This document shows positions 1 to 21,700 of a stretch of DNA of 64,000 nt, piece after piece. Within the stretch, counting starts at the first letter, position 1. Each line of letters opens with the position of its first letter. Where the stretch lies: assembly GCA_025345505.1 (NCBI GenBank), contig JANVCC010000130.1, positions 4,440,897 to 4,504,896 of the forward strand. Direction: 5' to 3'. Origin of the DNA: Todiramphus chloris collaris (Eukaryota; Chordata; Aves; Coraciiformes; Alcedinidae). Position numbers and translations under genes: made by a program. The notes under the pieces are model-generated. The model did no database searches and was not told the origin of the DNA. It saw only the letters and a list, made by a program, of their open reading frames with translations.

Positions 1-10252
<10,252 letters not shown>

Positions 10253-10511
10253 GCTGCACCCGCGGGACCCGGGAGGGGAGCGGCTCACAGGAAAGCGGAG
10301 GGAAGAGAACGGCGAGGGGGCGCGGCGAGTCCCGCCGGCCGCAGCCTGCTGCCGCCCCGCTCCGCCAGACGCCCGCGAAGCGGCGGCGCTGCCCGCACCC
10401 TGCTGCCGGCCGCGGCCCCGCTCCGCTCCCGACCCGGCTCCGGCTCCTGCACTGCGCTGCCGGCCCGACACCGCAGCGCAGCGCCGGCCAGACGGCGCGG
10501 GAGGGGGGGGG

Positions 10512-10611
10512 TGTGGGCGGAGACATGCAAAGCGCCTTCGTCCAGCAGCCAATGAGACGGCGAGGGGGTGGAGCCATGCAAAGCGCCTCTCGCGGCGGCC
10601 AATGGGGCGGT
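10512..10611 (-). promoter_or_regulatory. Duplicated inverted-CCAAT plus octamer-like module, with GC box
   Basis: The 12-mer ATGCAAAGCGCC occurs exactly twice, at 10525-10536 and 10576-10587, 51 bases apart. Each copy is followed on the plus strand by a CCAAT pentamer (10549-10553 and 10599-10603). Read towards the gene on the minus strand, this gives ATTGG, then GGCGCTTTGCAT, then the same again, then a CCGCCC-type GC box at about 10514-10520. ATTGG is the NF-Y site; CTTTGCAT differs by one base from the POU octamer ATTTGCAT. The module lies about 285-365 bases upstream of the ATG, a plausible proximal promoter position. Factor binding is inferred. Confidence 0.6.
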
Positions 10612-10960
10612 GCCCTGCGCCTGGCGGCACTTCCCCTCTCCTCCGCGGGGCGCGGAGCCAGGGCGCGTTGCGCCGCGCAGCGAGGAGCGGGCGGGGTGCG
10701 CGGTAGCGCGGCCGCCGCCGCCTCCGGCGCGTCCCGGTCGCGGTTCCGCCCACGCCCCGCTTGGGTGCTGCCTCTTACGCGCCCGGGGCCCCTGCCCGGG
10801 CTGCAGGCTGCGCACAGGCGGGACCTCGCCGTCCGGTCCCGAAGGCGGCCGCTTTGCGCCCTGCGGTCAGGAGCTGGCCCAGGGGCACCGCTGGCAGCCG
10901 GGTGCGAGACGATGCTCGGGGAGCGGTGCGGCCTGCGGTGTCCCCCTGCACTGCATCCTG

Positions 10961-12929
10961 TGTCCCTCGCGGCTGGCAACAGCAAGGTGTGAAGCACGTC
11001 TCTCTTACCCACCGCCACCGCTCCTGAGGCATGAAAAGTGGCGTCCCGTTCCAGCCCTCACTGGTTTTTCACACCAGCAGTTTCCTGATGTAACTATAAA
11101 TAAATGAAAGGCACCACAGGCACACACACAAGTAGCAAGATAAAGTCGAGATCTTTTGAAACCGAGCAGAAACTGCCACGTAAGAATGCCAGGCATCACT
11201 CGAGTCAGGAAGAGCAATTTCCAAATAATTAGAACAAGTCCAATAAAGCCCTTAGACATTCTTGAAATTAACCCCCAAGTATCACTAAGGGTTTGACAAG
11301 TAAGATTTGTACTGGGCTTAGAGTGAATTTCCTATGCACATTAAGCTTTCTTGTGCAATATGTGGACAATTGACCCCCAGCTACTGTATTTTATTCTTAC
11401 ATTGCTGGGCTTTAGTGTTATTAGGAGATGCCTGGCTAATATCCCAGGCAACTGCCTGAGAATGTATATGCTCGTGCGTTCTGGTTTTCAAGAAATGTTA
11501 TATCCTTTTAAGTGTAAAATACCAGCGAAATTCTATCCCTTTAAGGGTAAAAGCCTAGCAAACACATTTCTCTATCATGCCAACAGAGGCAGCCAAAATT
11601 CTTGAGCAAACAAGGCAAGTCGTGAAAGAGATTTCCCCGTCCAAGTGAGCAAAGCCTGGCAATCCTTCAACATAAACTTCCTATAGGAAAGGCACAAACG
11701 CAACTACAGGTAGGCTCATTTGCCAAACAGGTTGGGGGAAAAACTATGACAAAACTGAAAACACCAAGAGGGGGTTGTCTTCCAGACTAAGTCAAGTGCT
11801 GTCAGTAACCGGTTTCTCAGAACAGCCTTGGGTCCTGCTACAAACTGCCCTATGCGCAATAGGTTTCCACAGAAATCCTAAACTCCACCATATCCTGATA
11901 AAAACTAGCAAGTCTGAGGATAGGAGCAACCTGAATAACAGCCACTGTCGTGTAAGTAAGAAACTGAGGCCCACGCTGCTGGCAACAGCTAGTCTTTGGC
12001 AGGAGGTCACCAAAAATGAGAGCATGCCTTTGAGAGCAAAATCCTTCGGACTTTGTGTCAATCCAGCCTTATGTCTTGCAGTAGAGCCCTCTGGTGTCTT
12101 CAGCACCTCAGTGCAGTGGCTGTTGGAAATTCACATTTCCATTTAGTAGCAAAAGGAACGCACAACCAGGACTGAACCCCTGGAGATAGTTATTTTTCTA
12201 ACAAACCCCATTCACCTGACAGGGTCCCTGTGCTTTCAGAAAGTGTCACAAGTGCTCATGCTGAGCACATGTAACAGCAGGTCACACTCAGGGAAAGTCC
12301 AGGTTTGGGAGGTTTTCTAGTAAATGGTTTGTTGGTCTCTGAGAGACACACAAGGTGGGTGTTCAGGGAGGATGGAACAAGTGAGCTGGGTGGTTTGTTC
12401 ACTATCCCTTGTAAAAAATGGTGCTTCAGAGTTCAACATCAGCCTTAGGGTAGTCTACAGCATTAGCCATGCATTGAGATGAAATGAGAAGTGGACAGTT
12501 GTCTCAGGCTGCATGAAGACTCAGGAATTTGCATTGCTGACTCAGAACCAGTTTAAACTTCAAAAGAAGCTGGAGATTTTTTTGTTTGTTTGTTTTTCTT
12601 TTAACGTGGAAAGCAAAATATCAGGCTTTACTGGAGATTCTGTAGTCGCAATGAGATGTGCGCATCACCTCACACATGGAGGTTTGATTCCCAGTTCAGA
12701 AGATTTATGACACTTGGACATGCCAAAGGCATGCGAACAAGCACTGGTTTGGTTTTAACTTTTGAAAATGGCAGCAAGAGCTTCTGACTCATTTCTTTAG
12801 GAGACTAATAACCTTCTTATTGAAAAATCTGGAAGTTCAGATCAGTACAGAGTGGCCATTCTGGATCTCTGCTGATCTTTCAGCATCTGAAGGATCTTGC
12901 CCGCTCAGGCATGGATACTCTGGCTACTG
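10961..12929. other. Intergenic sequence upstream of ABTB3; no gene seen
   Basis: From the island edge to the LTR element I see no supported gene. Two related A/T-rich blocks (TATCCTTTTAAGTGTAAAA at 11501-11519 and TATCCCTTTAAGGGTAAAAG at 11534-11553) form a 33-base imperfect tandem pair. A tRNA B-box-like GGTTTGATTCCC occurs near 12682-12693 without a convincing A box. Confidence 0.6.
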
Positions 12930-13160
12930 CAACCCAAAGTGAGCTTTGGTGTGTAAGGAATGAAGGTTTGTCTTTACAAAACAAGCTGTGGGCCTGCTGT
13001 AGATATGACTAGCACCAAGAGACAAGAAGAACGAGAGGATGGATTCCACTGATTGAAGAATGGAATGAGATTTGTCTTTGCAAAAAACCTGTAGGTCTGC
13101 TGGTGAATGAAATTTAGATACAATGGGACGAGCCATAAATTCTGTAAGGGATTAAAGAAA
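12930..13160 (+). mobile_element. Degraded internal 3' region of an LTR retroelement
   Basis: This is non-coding sequence directly 5' of a polypurine tract and LTR. It contains two diverged copies of a roughly 33-base segment (12967-12999 and 13071-13102, both beginning TTTGTCTTT), 104 bases apart. All frames are broken by stops, and no Gag, Pol or Env product can be read. Assignment rests on position next to the LTR and on resemblance from memory to the 3' ends of ERVL-like avian elements; the class is uncertain and the left boundary is a guess. Confidence 0.4.
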
Positions 13161-13175
13161 AGGGGGGGGGCGGGG
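13161..13175 (+). mobile_element. Polypurine tract of the LTR element
   Basis: A purine run (AAAGAAAAGGGGGGGGG, then C, then GGGG) ends exactly where an LTR-like TG begins at 13176. A polypurine tract abutting the 5' end of an LTR marks plus-strand priming in retroelements, and indicates that the adjoining LTR is the 3' LTR of a plus-strand insertion. One C interrupts the tract. Confidence 0.6.
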
Positions 13176-13434
13176 TGTTATACATTAAAAGGGAATCTTA
13201 GATATTAAGCGTTCCAGGAAGTCTGTACCTCTCAAGTACCTCAGCCAATGGGGAAAGAGAGAGGGAAAAGCAGACGGGAAATAAGGATAAAAAGGAGGCT
13301 GCATCCTCCAAAAATTTGAGACACCCCAGGGGAATGCCCCATGGCCTCTCCCTTTATTCGAATAAAGTAAAAGGACTCCTCTGTCTCCTTTTTGGACATA
13401 AACCTCTGGTGTTTGTGGATTAATTTTCCTGACA
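13176..13434 (+). mobile_element. Short LTR (about 259 bp), probably the 3' LTR of an endogenous retrovirus-like element
   Basis: The segment begins TGTTATACATTAAAAGGG and ends in ...TTTTCCTGACA, giving TG...CA termini. Inside are a TATA-like GATAAAAAGG (13286-13295), an AATAAA polyadenylation signal (13361-13366) about 75 bases later, and a T/G-rich stretch after it, in the order expected of U3-R-U5. A polypurine tract lies directly upstream. I found no matching 5' LTR or coding internal region, so this is a fragment. The exact 3' end is uncertain. Confidence 0.65.
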
Positions 13435-15589
13435 AGTGTGATTTGGAAGGACATCTGAAAGTGCTCCTGAGACGGGGTGACTTTGTTCTTGAAACTGCCC
13501 TGGGAAAAGATGGGACCAAACAGTTTGGAGGGAAACACACCCCTGCAACGTGTTTGGTGCCTGCATGAGGTAAACTCCAGAGACAGTCCTCAGCTTTAAT
13601 CCAGAAAGGCCACCACACCTCTCCTGCCCTGGGCTGAAAGGCAGGTGTCTGCAGCTGTACCCCACTCCACAAGCCTTACAGCCAGGGTCATTTGCCTGTT
13701 AGACAAAAACATCCACCGAAGAAAACAAAGTCCCTTTATATGTCAAAGGCTGGGGGGGGAAACAATTTTCAGTTTGTTGGAGACATCGACAACTATTATC
13801 TTCACAGAGAATTCAGGCAGGGACTGATTAAGTACCATTCCAGGATAGTAAGTGCTAGTAAAAAAATTGAAAGAGGGAAACTGAACCTCATTTTAAAAAG
13901 GTGCTCAGGGCAAATTGAAGTGAATGGGAAGTTAGCATTTTTCTGGGAAGAGCAATAAGTGCCACAATTCTTTCCTTCCCCACCCCGTCAACTGCTTGCA
14001 AATGGCATCTTCTTGAGACCTGTAGGGAAAAACATGACAGCAAACAGGCTGCCAGACAGAACAGGAAAGCACCTAGCATCAGGCCACTCCATGCAATTTC
14101 TGTATTCAATATGCAATGTGCTGCACTGCAATAACAGCTCAGATCAAAAGCAGCATTGGCAGGATCTCCCAGCACTATCTCCAGCTGCTAGGAACAAGCA
14201 GCGAGCCTTATGAGGGCCTTGCTTAGATTACCGAGGAAGCCGGAGTGTTAATGTTTCTAATCACAGGGGGTTAATTTACAAAGCAAGTCTGTAATCCTGT
14301 ACCTGTAAAGCAGGCGTGAAATGCAGGTCCCTGGCAGAGGAGCCTTTAGGGCTGCAGCCTGTGTACAGCCTGTGTACAGTCTGCTGTGAAGAAGACACCC
14401 ATCAAAGAAGGAACCAAGCTCTGGCATCAGGTAACTCTCCCTGCAGGGCCACTGGGTGACTGATGCCAACAGTTTAGACAAGCAGGCTCAGGGACACGAC
14501 TCTGGTGTTGCTCCTCAAACCTGTACAACACAGAAAGGAATGGCGATGAATGACACAATAAGGCCACCAGCTCGCTAGCTGCAACGGTGGTTGTGCTGGT
14601 GGTTTCTCCAGCACAAGTGGGAAGGAAAAACATGTGGCAGCTGGATGCCACAACACCCGTTTTTTCCTGAGCAGCCCCATCCTGCTGATTTCAGCATCTA
14701 GCTGCATTAGGACTCCTGGCGAGGACTCAGCAGGAACCATTGCCCCATGGAGAGGCAAGGTTCAGCTGATCAGCTGCTCCTCTTGCAGACATTAAGGAAA
14801 AGGGCTTCCACTGAATTTCAGCCAACTATTGCATAGCCAGGGGCAATGGACCAGCTGTACTCCTCTGCTGAGCAAAAGCAGCATCTTCTACTTTCCACTG
14901 AGCTCAAAACCCTTCCAGACTTTCTTCCTACCGTCCCCATGCTTCCATGTGCTGAAAGAGGAGGTCCATCAGAGATGTGTAGACTCATTCCTGACATGGA
15001 GGGGAGCAATTACTTGGAATTTCTCAGAAGCCACTAACCAGGGATGCTCAGAAAATCTGCCAGCCAAAACCAAATCCCACCACATAGAACAAAGCTATGG
15101 AGCTCATGGCCATGGTACGTTTTGGAAGCCAAGAACATAAATAAGTTCAGAAAGAGAACTGACAAATTCTTGGAAGCTAAAGCCACTGATAACTATTAAA
15201 CTCACTGACTCACGTGCAGTCTTCATCTCAGAAAGGTTCTCAACAGCTGTTTGCCAGAAATGGGGAGGTTATGCCAGGGGAAGGAGCGCCTTGTAATCAC
15301 TTGATTCCTCATGAATGTGTCATTGGTGGCAGTGCAAGACAAGGTGGTGCACTGCAGAGGCAAGACCAAAGCTCCTGAGGCAATCCTTTGGTTTAAGCCC
15401 TTACTCCCACATCAGCCAAGGGCAGTACCACCAGTTGACAAGTACAGCATGCTTCATCTTGGCACAGCAGTATTTAATGTCTTCAACAGATGTTGAATCT
15501 TGTCCTTTGTTCTAAGGAGAATCACCTGTTCTAAGGAAGAACTGACGCAACCTCTACAGAAATCCTGACAGGTTTTAATCTCTTCTTTT
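13435..15589. other. Intergenic sequence; no gene seen
   Basis: No open frame here resembles a known protein. The first about 100 bases after the LTR may be flank or element leader; no primer-binding site is recognisable. Small direct duplication at about 14353-14376 (CCTGTGTACAG twice). Confidence 0.5.
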
Positions 15590-15712
15590 CTTAAAACCAT
15601 CCGTGATGAAGACACTACAATTTCCCTGGATGGTCTGAGTCCAAATAATCTTACTACTTGAAACAGCCTTCCTAGCATCTAACCTAACCCTTTCTTTGCT
15701 ACAAATACAAAG
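15590..15712 (-). mobile_element. Old, diverged CR1 LINE 3'-region fragment
   Basis: Plus-strand words in order match the reverse complement of CR1 3' regions: CCATCCGTGATGAAGAC, then ACTACAATTTCCCTGGATGG, then CTTCCTAGCATCTAACCTAA. The same order is seen in the much better preserved CR1 at 57764-58777 (CTCTGGGCAACCTGTTCC, then TTCCTAATGTCTAATCTGAA). Divergence and small gaps suggest an ancient insertion. Element lies on the minus strand, heavily truncated at both ends. Confidence 0.6.
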
Positions 15713-18700
15713 AATAAAAAGATACTCCCAATCTTTTTTTAGTGGACTGTACTGGTGTCTCTGTCTCATTTTATCTTAGGCAGTACTAAAAGCATATAGA
15801 GACACAAGCAGAATATGTACGCAGTTAGCCCCCAAGTCAGCAAACGTAGCTGCTTCTCACAATTTGCTATACCCACTCCAAAAAGCATAGTAGTGTTTGC
15901 ATGCTTTATGTGCAGTAAGATTATACACACATACTACATTTTGATCAGAACTAAAACAGGAATAGCAGGCTTTCTGGAGGACAGAGACAAAGAAAGACTC
16001 TGTTCAAGCCAGCGGTAATTTCCATACCTACCCAAGACACAACAAACCTGTATAAGGGATATAATCACAATTCACAGGTGAAATCTAAAGCAACAAATGT
16101 GCTCAAGATCAGCAGTGGCTGTCAAGTTAGCCAGCACTTTACTCTTCACTCGGGAGGATGTCCAGCATAAAAATGTTTTAAATTACTCTACCATTTTAAG
16201 TAATTGTTTCGCTCGCTCTATCTAGCACCCGTGAAATCCTCTTCACATTTGGTAGTTCAGGAATGACAGTTTTGTCTCCTCCAGAAGCAGAGTGCTCGAA
16301 GACCTGTTGGCTGTTCACAGGAGCTCAGCCCCACAGTTGGGCAACCATGCTTGCTGCATCCTGTTGCTGTGAGGAGGTGACAAGCTGGGTCTGGCATTCA
16401 CTCGGACCCCGGTGTGCCATGCATCTGCTTTCTCCTGGAGGGTTGTATTCGTTAGTCCTCGTTTGCAATTTAAGAGTCAGCCCTGATTTTAAAAGAACAG
16501 AAATACTTTGGGGGCTTTAAATATTATACTTCATGGTACTGTAGTCCACACGGAGTTTTACATGCAGTTTTAGGAGGTACAGATTCTACAATATGACCTT
16601 TTCCTCCGGCGAACATGTGAAGGGAAGGGTGGGAGAAGGGCTTGAGTTGTGCTCTCCACTGTCTGCATTCATGGGGATTTCTTTAAAAGCAGAGGAGAAA
16701 AAAAAGACTACAGAAAGTTATCTTAAAACCTATTCACACCTCTGCCAGTACTTAGGCCTACTTACTTTTCTGCTGTTAGAAAGCATGATATCAGTTAAGA
16801 GCTATTTGACAAAGTCCTACATAAAGGCTGACTCAATTTCCCCATCTGATGCTTTTTCTTTTTCTTTTTTTTTTTTTAAGGGGGCACTTGCAGAGAGACA
16901 AAGGACCTGGCTATCCACATAGCAGACCTGTCCTGCACCACAAGCTCCCATCCCCACCATGCACGCCTCCACAGCTGAGGTCCAGCTCCCAGCATCTCCT
17001 GTGGCCTCCCACCTTCTGCAGAGCTCACTCGGTACCACACCTACTCAAGGGGTGGGTGGGCAGGGAAACGAGGAGCCCCAGGCTGTGGCTCAGCCATCAG
17101 CTCAGCAGAGAGCAGCTTTTCCACTCCCACCTTCTAGCCTAGTTCCAGGAGAAGGGGGTTTGCATGCAGGTTCCCAACCTCACACCCTTCTTATTTAAGC
17201 AGGCAAGGATTTTCTGCCCTTCCCCTGGCAATAATTGCCAAAGGCATTAATGAGCCGCTGGCCTACACAAATACAAAGCATAATTAAGATAAGAGACTAA
17301 TACAATTCCCTGATATTAAGTAAGAACTTTCTATTTGAAGGCAAACCACTAGAAAAGCACACAAAAGAAGTAATTTTAATATTAAGATTTTTTTTTCCTT
17401 CCAATAATTCGTACCTTAAAAATAAGAAAACAAAAACCAGACATTTTGGCATAAGATAACATTTAAGAAACCAAGAAGTGTTGTGCCATTCCCTTTCCTT
17501 TGTCCTAGCACTTGCAACTTCTTTTGCATGATTTCCTCACAGTTTCCATCAAAAACTAATCAAAGTTCCATTTTTTTAACATTACAGAATTCTGTTCATT
17601 CCTTGACTGACCAAAAGTATTGCTGAAATGCCTATAAATAAGTGACAAATTTTCCTCAAACGTAGTAAGAACTCCAAAAAACTCATATTGTTCAGTGCTT
17701 TTCCTTGCAGAGATACTACATCCCTGCAGTCTTACCAGGTTCAACAACAAACTACATCTTGATACATGTGAGAGACAAAGGAGTATTTTTGCTAGAAGCT
17801 TACACTGAAAACAACCAACCTTGCAAATACAGCAACATACAAAACAAAGCTATTTATTTATTTATTTATTTTTAAGATCAATAGTAATATTTTCAGATTA
17901 ACAGTAGAGAGAACCAGGTGATGAGAACTGGCATTTCCCAACTCTGTCACGAGGCACGTTTCATCATCTGTCTTGTCATTGTGTGGCACAGTGCAGTCCA
18001 TCATAGCTACCCTGGTGACTTGGAAATGGAGGGTACAACAAGGTGGGAAGGGAAGGGCCAGCTCTGGGGAATGTGGTTGCACAAGGTTACGATGGGTTTA
18101 ATACAATCAAGGACTCGCCCCTCCAGAGTGGTGGGCTCCACGCGGGAACAGAACCTGCTGTGGCCTCTGAATTGAGTAACAGTGTTTTCAGGAACTGGGA
18201 AGTTGTTGTAGAGCCCTGATTTCACATGTGGTGAAGGTGTGAGCAAATCGTAAAATACTTGTGGGAAATCTCTCCCTGTAATTGACCCCAAACCCCTGCT
18301 TTCTCCACCCTCTCCCCATCTTTCCCTCCTATTGCTGGGAGTAGACAAACTGTTTATGGTTTTCACAGAGATTATGTTTTATCCACTTTATCCAGACAGC
18401 AACCTACTGGAGTTTCATGTACTTTAAGAAATATGAGCTACCAAACTGCCTCTTCCAATTTATGTAATTTCAAGTATTTCTTGCATTTGCATGTGCCTAA
18501 AGGCTCAGGAAGCAAGCACTGCAGAAGCAAGGGGAGGGCTGGGAGCCATTTCTGCTTCATATCACAAGCTCTCAAATGACCTCTGTCTCATTTAGAAACC
18601 TTCCAAAGCAACTTTCCAAACAAGCAACTTTTTCTCCTTTCAGAGTCTCCTGCTGAATATCTTGATATACCTTTATGCCAGGCATACGCTGATGTCAGCT

Positions 18701-21700
18701 GCAAAAGGAAAAGAACATTTCCAGTACCTGTAGCAGGGGCTGAGAAGAACTTGCACTTGGCAGCTGCTGGACGCTGAAGGAGACTGTAAGAGGAGTCCAC
18801 CCAGAGCCTAGGAGGAGGTGTGTGTTAAGCACACGCTGAGTTTTATCCTGTAGTTACAAGGCCTGCTGAAGGAAAAAGCTAACGACACACTTAGCTCATG
18901 CTCCTGGGCAGGGCTTGTGAGCAGGAAAGTGCCCTGAGTAGCTGTTAAGTATAAGCTGCAAAGAGGCACAAGCTACAGGGAGCCCAGTTTGTAAGCACAG
19001 ATCGTTTAGCCCCTATTAAAGACTATAATTTTCTGACTATTTTTTTTTTTTCCAACTGAGTTTAAGTTAGGAAGAGAAGCTCTCCACAAACTCCCAATGT
19101 GCAATGTCTGTTACCCCAAGCACAAAAGCTCTGTGGTTTTGGTGACAGCCACCACCTTCATCTGGGTTCAGATCTTCATTTCAGTTTAGTGTTAGGAAGC
19201 TCCTGTATTTTTGCACCTTGTCATAGAGCTGTGGATGGGCTGGGAGAGATGGAATTATCACAGGTATCTGTGTTGGGCTCCAAAACCCCCTTGGACTTGA
19301 TGAGACAGGGGGTGAGAAAGGATGGGACCCATTTCCTTGGGCCACCAGAGGAAGCAGCTGCAGGAAAGGTGAAGATGCAGTGAGTTAGCAGAGAAATTTA
19401 ATGCCAGGGCAGATATCCCAGACACCAGTAAGGCTCCAGTCAAATCTCACCGATAGGATTTCCCAAAGAGAAAAAGCAACAGAGGGAAGGAAGACACAGA
19501 TGCTTCCCTTTTTTGCCCACCTCCACGTAGTTGTTGCGATGACCAAATAAATGGAAGAGCAATTGTGGGTTTCTTTGAACATTGCTTGGTCTGTATCCTT
19601 CAGCAGCCGTGTGCTCCTGGGAAGGTACCCCCTCCCAGGGCATGGGTCTCCGGGGTGGCCACTGATCCCAGAACTGCAAGGGGCTGACCCTGCACTGTCT
19701 TTTCCAAGTGGAAAAGAGAGGGGTTTTTTTAGTGGCATGGCCAGGACACGCCAGCCAGAGTCCTGCTCTGGGCCTTCAGGGACCTGGATCCTCTCCCTAA
19801 GTCCCACCACAGGTGTGGTGCTCATGGACCTGGACAAATAACTTCATGTCTCTGTGCCTTTATTATCTAGCTGTAAAATGGAGATAATTCTATTGACATT
19901 CTTCATAAAATGCCTTGCAAATGCTAGACAACAGCTAAGTACTATCATGATTATTGTATAAAATAATCCATTATAGCCTCTGGATGCTGGGGAAGGAATG
20001 AATGATGGCTGGAGTCCACATAAACAGTGTGTTAGATCAATGCAGGCGCTATTACAATGTTGATCTGGTCTCCTAGTGCATGTTCCCACAAATCCACATG
20101 GGGATGAAAAATCCAAACATATCTCTTGGCTGACAACTGACTGAAGCTATGTTATAGGGAGGAAGAAAACTCTAACTCCATTGCACAAACCAAACTACAT
20201 AGTTCCTGCTTTGATCACAGAAGGAAGAGTTTTCTTGGCTGAGTTTTCTGCATATGAAGAGAATTGTTTTCAGTTTGGTTGGGGGTGTTATTTTTGCAGA
20301 GGAGCCATCTGAGTTTGATATGAAGAAGGCACCCTACCAATGCATTTAAATGTTTAACACCATGTCAAAGTGAGGCGCTCATCAGCTTGAAGAATTGAAA
20401 ACTGTCTGGGAATAAAAGCACTGTCCTATTTGCTAACAATAGGAAAGAAAAATTCCAGACTAACCTCTATGCGGGCTCAAACGAACATGTCCTGCATGTT
20501 CATCTAGCAAAGAGGCGTATTGGAGAATGATTTCAAGGTTTTTCTAGGAAAGTTTCAGAGGAAACTAGCTTAATTCTATGCTACACTAAAAGCCAGCCCA
20601 AAGCCACTTGCTATTTTGTGGTCGAGAAGCTGCCTGCTTCCAGCTCTCCCTTTACAGCCCAGTCATCACCAGGCAATGCCAATTAAAGTGTTAGAAAAGC
20701 TACCCACAAAAGCAAAAGACACTTACCATACCCAAGCAGAAATGCATTGATTTCTTTCTTACAATGCCACAACCCATGCATGTTCAACAGGAGTGTGTGA
20801 CAGAGATGCTTTACCCCCTAGCAAGCAAAGAGCAGTTTCATACTGCAGGCTCACCCCAGTCTGTGGGTACCAGCATCTGCTGTGGCCCCACACCACCCAG
20901 CTCCCATCCCAGCAGGCATGGAGCTGCAGGGATGGTAGTCACTACTATGCCTTTTCCAAAGTCCTAAAGTGAGGAAGTAGAGGAATAGGTTTATACAGAC
21001 ATTTTCTTTTCGAAAGAGACCAGTGGAGAAGCTGACTCCAGAACCCCAGCAGTCACAGGATGCTGCACTCACTGCACAGCACCGCGGGCTCAGGCATCCT
21101 GATTAGCATTTAGGAGATGGGCTCCCTGGGGTCACCATCTGTGCAGTACATCTGTGGTAACCTCGCCAAGCACAGCAAGGTTGGCGTGGTAGCTGTCTTG
21201 GAGGAAAAGCTCATCAAGATCCATGGGACATTTAACTTCAGGGAACACATGCAGCTTACCACAGGCTGGTTCCTAAGTACCAAGGTGGCCCTTACAGTCC
21301 TTCCCGGGGCAATTCAGCTGCTGCCTATGGCTTTTCCAGAGCTGCAGAGCACAGCACTTAACTAGTCTCCTAATTACAAACAGAAGGCTTCATGCTGACG
21401 TGATACCTTCCTTCATTGTACACTACATTTTAAGTCTTGAGGAGACCTGTTGTTCCTGGTACATTTTCATTCTGTGAAGGAAAAATGGCCCAATGACACA
21501 CCAGCAGATATGAAAGACTGTGTATCTCAGTGAAGCTTTCGACTGCAATAACCCATCGTCTTATACAAAACAGCATATAACCCAGAACAACAGGTAGTGG
21601 GAGTGTAAAAGTCAAAGATTCACATCTTCTGTTATGTTGCCCAAAATCAGAGGCCCAGCCTGAGATTTTGCAAAGATTGCTTTTCCCACTCAGAACTCTC

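Noticed and set aside
12622..12700. tRNA-like or SINE-like segment with a B-box-like GGTTTGATTCCC
   Set aside because: No proper A box at the right distance and no cloverleaf stems could be drawn.
13435..13560. Possible retroviral primer-binding site and leader after the LTR
   Set aside because: No 18-base tRNA 3'-end complement follows the LTR end; the polypurine tract upstream indicates a 3' LTR, so this is probably host flank.
21117..21365. 82-codon plus-strand frame with protein-like texture
   Set aside because: I could not match it to any family, and there are no flanking splice or polyadenylation signals that decide for a gene or processed pseudogene.
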